Shown here: positions 59,365 to 64,000 of the stretch, in pieces | Numbering within the stretch: the stretch's first letter is position 1 | Layout: each line of letters starts with the position of its first letter | Notes under the pieces: generated by a model | Told to the model about the DNA's origin: nothing | Database searches by the model: none | What the model saw: the letters and a program-made list of their open reading frames with translations, nothing else | Made by a program: the position numbers and the translations under genes | NCBI GenBank assembly: GCA_020639075.1 | Contig: JACKHI010000001.1 | Span: 2,232,001 to 2,296,000 of the forward strand | Length of the DNA: 64,000 nt | Direction: 5' to 3' | Source of the DNA: Phycisphaerales bacterium | Lineage (GTDB): Bacteria; Planctomycetota; Phycisphaerae; UBA1845; UTPLA1

Positions 59365-61083
59365 TTACGGCAAAGACTGCGCGTGCCCGATCGAAACATC
59401 CCCCGCCGACGGCCTGAAACGCCGCTCTCGCGACGTGAACGCCTCAATCCTCGGCCAATCGGGCTCGTAGACGACGAGCTCCGCGCCGCCGCACACGACA
59501 TTCGGCCAAGTCGTAAACGCCGCACGCCGACTGAGACCGTCCTCGATGGCCGCAAAGGCCGGGTACCACGACGGAAATATGACGACATATCGCGGCGTCC
59601 GGCGGGCCAGGTACGCCGCCAGGTCGCCGCCGTTCAAGTAGTGCTCCGTGATCTCCGGCTCGATCAGGCCAACCGTATCCAGGATGCGGCGATCTGAGAG
59701 GAAACCGACGGCGCCGATGTCGTTGACAGCAATCAGTTCATGATCGGCCGAATGCTCGCGCAACCAATTCGCCGTCTCGACCTGTACGTCATTGATATTC
59801 TTGACGGAAAACACGGCCACGGCGCCCATCAGCACCGACGCACCCGTCGCCCACGCGGCGGCCCGGCGACATTGCGAATTCAACGAGCGCCGCGTCCAGT
59901 CCCATCGCGAACCCGCGACGAGCGATCTCGTCATCGGCCATGCTCCGAACACGATCAGGATGAACAGCGGCGTCAGATGCGCGAAGTATCGCTGCCCCTG
60001 GTACCAGAGCGTCCCCGCCGGGTCGACAAACGCCCGAGCCAGCGGATAGCCGAAAAGCAGCAGAACCGCCAATCGCCAGCCGGCGCCGGCCGACGATTCC
60101 ACGCGCCATACACGCTTGACGGACTCCTCCAGGCCGAACGCCAACGGTGCGCAAATAGTAAACACGCCGACGCCCATCACCAGCAGGTTGACGATCGGCA
60201 AGACAGCGAGCGCCAGCGGCAAATACTCCCAACTGCCGTGGCGCACGATTGCCGGAATGCCCTCCAGCCAGTGAGGCCGCAGGGCAAAGTGCGCGACGGC
60301 CTTCGCGGCAAATGTCGTCGGCACGAAGTGGCCGTCCAGTTGATAGTGAAACGCGACGTAGGACGATGCCATGCCAATCCAGATGGCGATCATCATGAGC
60401 AGTTCGCCCCATGCCGCAGTTTCGACGCCTTCGCGCCGATGCGATCGCCGATGCGCCCATTCCAACATCAGGATCGGAAGACCGACAAGAAACTCCGGCC
60501 GAAACCAGATGCACATCGACAAGACAAATGCGCCGAGTAGTCGCATGCCGCGGCCGCCCGCACCGTAGACGAAGACCGCCATGAGGCATGCGAAACTGTA
60601 GACGGCGGCCTCCATGCCGCTGAACGCCTGAATGACCGTCGGGCTCGCGAGGGCGACGACAACGCCCGCCCATCGCGCGACATCCGCATTCGCCGTCCAT
60701 CGAAGAAGCGCGAAATAGACGACCAGCGAAGTTCCCAGGCTCGAAACGAGCGTGACGAGAAAACTCGCTTGAATCCAGTCGTACGTCAGCATGTGCGCCA
60801 GCGATATCAACGCGGCAAAGCCCGGCGCAGTGCAACCGGAACTCGGCACGCCGGCGTTGAATGCCATTTGCCCGCTTTCAAACAGATTGCGGGCGAATTG
60901 GAGGTGGATAAAAGCGTCGTCGAGCGGAAACCCCTCACGCCCCGCGACCAACCACACGGCGGACCAATAGAGTATCGAACCGATCGCGAAGATCGCCGTT
61001 ATCACCGCGGCGTCGCCGAAGACACGCAGCGTCTTGTTCGCGCCGATCGGACTCAGCGTACCTCTCCGATAATCCTGGCTCAC
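59365..61083 (-). CDS. Polytopic membrane glycosyltransferase-like protein (GT-C fold)
   Basis: A 572-residue membrane protein with about 11-12 helices starting at a GTG at 61083. The first outer loop has PLDDAFIHLQFARNLFESGQ, where the DD pair resembles the catalytic acids of GT39/GT83-type enzymes that use polyprenyl-phosphate sugars. The C-terminal roughly 130 residues form a soluble domain (NWLREHSADHELIAVNDIGA, RYVVIFPSW). It probably glycosylates a lipid, glycan or protein outside the inner membrane. Acceptor and sugar unknown. The UbiA-family gene at 10.3 kb could be linked in pathway but is far away. Confidence 0.78.
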   Translation of the reverse strand: MSQDYRRGTLSPIGANKTLRVFGDAAVITAIFAIGSILYWSAVWLVAGREGFPLDDAFIHLQFARNLFESGQMAFNAGVPSSGCTAPGFAALISLAHMLTYDWIQASFLVTLVSSLGTSLVVYFALLRWTANADVARWAGVVVALASPTVIQAFSGMEAAVYSFACLMAVFVYGAGGRGMRLLGAFVLSMCIWFRPEFLVGLPILMLEWAHRRSHRREGVETAAWGELLMMIAIWIGMASSYVAFHYQLDGHFVPTTFAAKAVAHFALRPHWLEGIPAIVRHGSWEYLPLALAVLPIVNLLVMGVGVFTICAPLAFGLEESVKRVWRVESSAGAGWRLAVLLLFGYPLARAFVDPAGTLWYQGQRYFAHLTPLFILIVFGAWPMTRSLVAGSRWDWTRRSLNSQCRRAAAWATGASVLMGAVAVFSVKNINDVQVETANWLREHSADHELIAVNDIGAVGFLSDRRILDTVGLIEPEITEHYLNGGDLAAYLARRTPRYVVIFPSWYPAFAAIEDGLSRRAAFTTWPNVVCGGAELVVYEPDWPRIEAFTSRERRFRPSAGDVSIGHAQSLP

Positions 61084-61174
61084 CCGACGATCGACGGAAG
61101 TGTCTGCGCCCCGAGGGCCCCGATCGCCTGATCGTCCATCGATAGGAAACTAAAGACAAGCGAATGGCATTCGC

Positions 61175-62092
61175 CTATTCGCCCTCTTTCAGGAGCAATC
61201 GCACCAGATCGTACGACGCCTTATCCGGCGTCGTGAATCCCTTGATGCCCATTTGCTTGCAGATGTTCTCGTCGCTCCCCGCCTGGCTCAGCAGGTACGA
61301 CTTCATCGACGCGACTTCGTCGGCATTCGCACCCGGGCCGGCGACGACCAGCGCCTCGGGGACCGGCAGCGTCTCGCCGATGATCCGGAAATCGTCCTTG
61401 GCAGGTCCCGTGATGACGTTGCCGCCCGTATCCGACAGCGCGTCCCACGCCATTTCGTCGATCACGCCCGCGCTGATCGGAATCACGTCGCCACGCAGAA
61501 TCGGTAGCGCGACTTTGTTCGGCGCTTCGCTTCCGGCGTATAGACGACCGTTGTAGGCGATCGGCGGCGGAAGTAGTTCCGTTGCCAGTTCCTTCGGCGG
61601 CAACCCCGCCTTCTGAAGCGCGGCGCGAACCGCGTAGTCCGTCAGCATGTCGTTCCGCGTGCCAAATGCGAATCGCTTGCCCTTGAGATCCGTAATGTTC
61701 TGAATGCTCGAGCCCGCCCGCGCAACAATGAAGGCCTTGCGCGTAGACTTGCCGCCCGCGTTCATCGCTGTGGCGAGCAGCTCGAGCTTCGACGGGTCTT
61801 CGATCTGGCAATACTCTTTCGCCGAGAGGATCGCGAACGACTCATTGCCGAATCCCAACTGCGAACCGATCGCCTGACCGTCGGGCTGCGCCGCGAACAC
61901 CACGGGACAGCGGAAGAGATCCTCGAGCCGCGGCTGCAATGCGCGATATTCCAGCGGCGGTCCAAACAACGATGCCTTCGTCGTTCCGATCTGCACGACC
62001 TTCTCCGAAGACTGCGTATTGCCGCAGCCCGTCGCGATCAGACAGACGAGACACATCGCATACCATCGCTGCTTGTAAGTTGCTGCACACAT
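61175..62092 (-). CDS. PhnD-like periplasmic substrate-binding lipoprotein
   Basis: A 305-residue lipoprotein. The ATG at 62092 has AAAGGGA six bases upstream, so I prefer it to the ATG six codons earlier. The signal ends in CLIATGC (lipobox). The mature part is a type 2 periplasmic binding fold of the PhnD/phosphonate-SsuA kind: LEDLFRCPVVF, LKGKRFAFGTRNDMLTDYAVRAAL's core, IPISAGVIDEMAWDAL. Such proteins feed ABC importers for phosphonates, phosphite or similar anions, or serve sensors. No permease or ATPase gene is adjacent, so it may be an orphan or sensory receptor. Confidence 0.82.
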   Translation of the reverse strand: MCAATYKQRWYAMCLVCLIATGCGNTQSSEKVVQIGTTKASLFGPPLEYRALQPRLEDLFRCPVVFAAQPDGQAIGSQLGFGNESFAILSAKEYCQIEDPSKLELLATAMNAGGKSTRKAFIVARAGSSIQNITDLKGKRFAFGTRNDMLTDYAVRAALQKAGLPPKELATELLPPPIAYNGRLYAGSEAPNKVALPILRGDVIPISAGVIDEMAWDALSDTGGNVITGPAKDDFRIIGETLPVPEALVVAGPGANADEVASMKSYLLSQAGSDENICKQMGIKGFTTPDKASYDLVRLLLKEGE

Positions 62093-62375
62093 GTAAGTCC
62101 CTTTCAGCATGAGCCGATCCCACGGCGCTCATCCCACCGACGCGAGTATAACCAACGAATTTCGTCGCGTCATAGGGGCGGCAGCACGAACTTCGCCCGC
62201 AGAATTGCGCGGCCGAACGCCTGTCATTCACAACGGATCGCGCAAAAGCCGCCGATTTTGCCGCCTCGCGTCGCCGCCCTCGCGTTTCACGGGAGCCGCA
62301 AGCACAATACGATGCCGACCCGGCGAACCAACCACAGGACACGGGCGGATCGCAACCCGAATTGAGGAGGACCTC

Positions 62376-64000
62376 ATGGGATTCGAAGCGGCCATCGTGC
62401 TGGCTTCACTGCTGCTTGTGCTCGGGCTCCTGATCTTCACGCGGATTGCGCCCGCGGCAGTCATGATGGGAGGCCTCACGCTCGTCATGATCTGCCCTGC
62501 ACCGACAGAGTCGGGTTGGCGAATCGGCGTCCTCAAAGCCGACCAGGCGCTAGCCGGATTCTCAAACTCGGGCCTCTTCACGGTCGGCGTCCTATTCGTC
62601 GTCGTCTGCGGTCTGCGGACGACCGGCGGCGTCGACTGGATCGCGCACACAATCCTCGGCCGACCCGCCACACTGCGACGCGGGCTCCTGAGAATCATCG
62701 CCCCCGTCGCGGGAATGAGTGCCTTTCTCAACAACACGCCCGTCGTCGCCATGCTCATACCGGCCGTCGCAGACTGGGCTCGTCGCGCGCGATTGCCCGC
62801 CTCCAAGTTCATGATTCCCCTAAGCTACGCCGCCATCCTCGGCGGAACCTGCTCTCTCATCGGCACAAGCACCAATCTCGTCGTCAGTGGTCTCGTCACG
62901 GCCCAGACAGATCTCCCGCCAATCCAGATCTTCGACGTCGCCTGGATTGGCGTGCCATGCCTGCTTGTCGGCGCTGCGTTTCTGTTGATATTCGGCCCGA
63001 CGATGTTGCCGCACCGCGGATCCTTCGAACAGACGCTCAGCGACCCGCGCGAATACACGGCCGAAATGATCGTCCCGCCGAACAGCCCCGTCGTCGGCCA
63101 GTCGGTCGAACAGGCGGGTTTAAGAAATCTGCCGGGCTGCTATCTCGTCGAGATCGAACGCGGAAACGACGTACTGCCGGCCGTCGGACCGAGCGAGATC
63201 CTCCGCGCAGACGATCGCCTCATCTTTGCGGGCGTCGTCGAGTCGATCCGCGAATTGCAGAGCCTGCGCAGCCTCGCACCGGCGACGAATCAGGTCTTCA
63301 AGCTCGACTCCCCACGTCATCGCCGCCGGCTGTTCGAGGCCGTCGTGTCCGAGAGTTGCCCGATCGCCGGGAAGACCATAAAGGAAGGCCGATTCCGGAC
63401 GATGTACGAAGCCGCGGTCCTCGCAGTCGCCCGAAATGGTGAACGCGTTCGTGGTCGCATCGGCGACATCCGGCTGCGCCCAGGCGACGTCCTGCTCCTC
63501 GAGGCTGGTACGTCGTTTGAACGCCATCAGCGCGATAGTCGCGACTTTCTACTGATCCGCACGCTGGAGGACTCCACGCCGCGCCGACATGATCGCGCGC
63601 CCGTCGCCATGGCGATCCTCGTCGCGATGGTCCTCGTCGCCGCGCTCGGCTGGCTGAGCATGCTGAATGCTGCGCTCGTCGCTGCGGGGCTGCTGCTCAT
63701 CACACGCTGCTGCACGACGAGCGACGCACAACGCAGCATCGACTGGTCCGTGTTAGTCGTCATCGGCGCCGGCCTCGGCCTCGGTATCGCCATGGATCAG
63801 TCGGGGGCGGCGAAGTGGATTGCGGAACGCCTCCTCGCCGTCGGCGGCGATCATCCGTGGATGGCGCTCGCCGCGATCTACATCGCCACGAGCATGCTGA
63901 CGGAGGTCATCACCAACAACGCCGCCGTCGCGCTGGTATTCCCCATCGCCCTCGCAACCTCCAGACAACTCGGCGTCAGTTTCGAGCCGTTCATTTATGC
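62376..64000 (+). CDS. SLC13/DASS-type permease with two TrkA-C domains, cut by the window edge
   Basis: The frame is open from an ATG at 62376 (GAGGAGG about six bases upstream) to the right edge, at least 541 residues. N-terminal helices are followed by FLNNTPVVAMLIPAV and GTCSLIGTSTNLVVSG, hallmarks of the divalent-anion:Na+ symporter/CitMHS family. Two TrkA-C (RCK_C) domains then occur at about residues 228-300 and 318-392 (VGQSVEQAGLRNLPGCYLVE; AGKTIKEGRFRTMYEAAVLA), before the second membrane half with TEVITNNAAVALVFPIAL. Substrates in this family include dicarboxylates, citrate and sulphate. Divergent from the binding-protein gene. Confidence 0.9.
   Translation, partial: MGFEAAIVLASLLLVLGLLIFTRIAPAAVMMGGLTLVMICPAPTESGWRIGVLKADQALAGFSNSGLFTVGVLFVVVCGLRTTGGVDWIAHTILGRPATLRRGLLRIIAPVAGMSAFLNNTPVVAMLIPAVADWARRARLPASKFMIPLSYAAILGGTCSLIGTSTNLVVSGLVTAQTDLPPIQIFDVAWIGVPCLLVGAAFLLIFGPTMLPHRGSFEQTLSDPREYTAEMIVPPNSPVVGQSVEQAGLRNLPGCYLVEIERGNDVLPAVGPSEILRADDRLIFAGVVESIRELQSLRSLAPATNQVFKLDSPRHRRRLFEAVVSESCPIAGKTIKEGRFRTMYEAAVLAVARNGERVRGRIGDIRLRPGDVLLLEAGTSFERHQRDSRDFLLIRTLEDSTPRRHDRAPVAMAILVAMVLVAALGWLSMLNAALVAAGLLLITRCCTTSDAQRSIDWSVLVVIGAGLGLGIAMDQSGAAKWIAERLLAVGGDHPWMALAAIYIATSMLTEVITNNAAVALVFPIALATSRQLGVSFEPFIY

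Noticed and set aside
1..64000. tRNA, rRNA, CRISPR or insertion sequence
   Set aside because: No cloverleaf-like segment with a T-arm motif, no spaced direct-repeat array and no transposase-like ORF was recognised; a tRNAscan or Rfam search would be decisive.

Overview
The window is a chromosomal segment of a GC-rich, motile, Gram-negative-type bacterium, most likely a planctomycete (Planctomycetota, possibly Phycisphaerae-like). The grounds are several ECF sigma factor genes next to Ser/Thr kinase or anti-sigma genes, a TIGR02999-type ECF factor beside a TPR kinase, a PEP-CTERM lectin-like protein, a dockerin-like EF-hand tail on a beta-propeller protein, frequent GTG/TTG starts, and a flagellar set with P- and L-ring genes. 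The assignment rests on gene content only; no rRNA or other phylogenetic marker was compared. No rRNA, tRNA, CRISPR array, insertion sequence or prophage was seen.

Layout. 1-7.4 kb: a cut-off hypothetical gene, a GH31 alpha-glucosidase, a small membrane protein, and an MFS transporter convergent with and overlapping a PAP2-type membrane phosphatase/transferase. 7.4-10.2 kb: an ECF sigma / anti-sigma / secreted PDZ protein operon. 10.3-11.9 kb: a UbiA-family prenyl-phosphate phosphoribosyltransferase and a PilZ protein. 12.2-14.3 kb: a second ECF sigma / zinc-finger anti-sigma / secretin-N-domain unit. 14.4-17.3 kb, opposite strand: a Cys-rich seven-repeat HYR surface protein followed by two very small membrane or lipoprotein genes and a terminator. 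17.9-20.2 kb: flotillin and its NfeD-like partner. 20.4-23.7 kb: a third ECF sigma / zinc-finger / divergent kinase operon. 24-32.5 kb: a PEP-CTERM lectin, then glnS, an M48 protease, gltX and guaA on the minus strand. 32.6-37.2 kb: a secreted seven-bladed propeller with dockerin-like tail, divergent from an ECF sigma and TPR kinase pair. 37.3-39.1 kb: an ADP-ribosylglycohydrolase and a small accessory island with 126-bp palindromic repeats flanking an orphan gene. 39.1-45.5 kb: asnS, a zinc-ribbon membrane protein, an M20 amidohydrolase, a small lipoprotein and an orphan N6-adenine methyltransferase. 45.6-57.9 kb: one long minus-strand flagellar cluster (flgF-flgG-flgA-flgH-flgI-flgJ-flgN-flgK-flgL-fliW-csrA-fliC) behind a near-perfect sigma-54 promoter. 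58-64 kb: a lipoprotein, bioY, a GT-C-like glycosyltransferase, a PhnD-like binding lipoprotein and, running off the right edge, an SLC13-type permease.

How the parts fit. The flagellar cluster goes from distal rod and rings to hook-filament junction to filament, ending with the FliW-CsrA-flagellin control triad, whose flagellin ribosome binding site looks like a CsrA site. The ECF units look like separate envelope-sensing circuits: each pairs a sigma factor with a membrane or zinc-finger partner and/or a secreted domain protein or kinase. The best candidates for undescribed biology are the two tiny genes after the HYR protein (14.5-15.0 kb), the repeat-flanked orphan gene near 38.5 kb, the duplicated-module PDZ protein, and the 71-codon ORF between the sigma-54 promoter and flgF.
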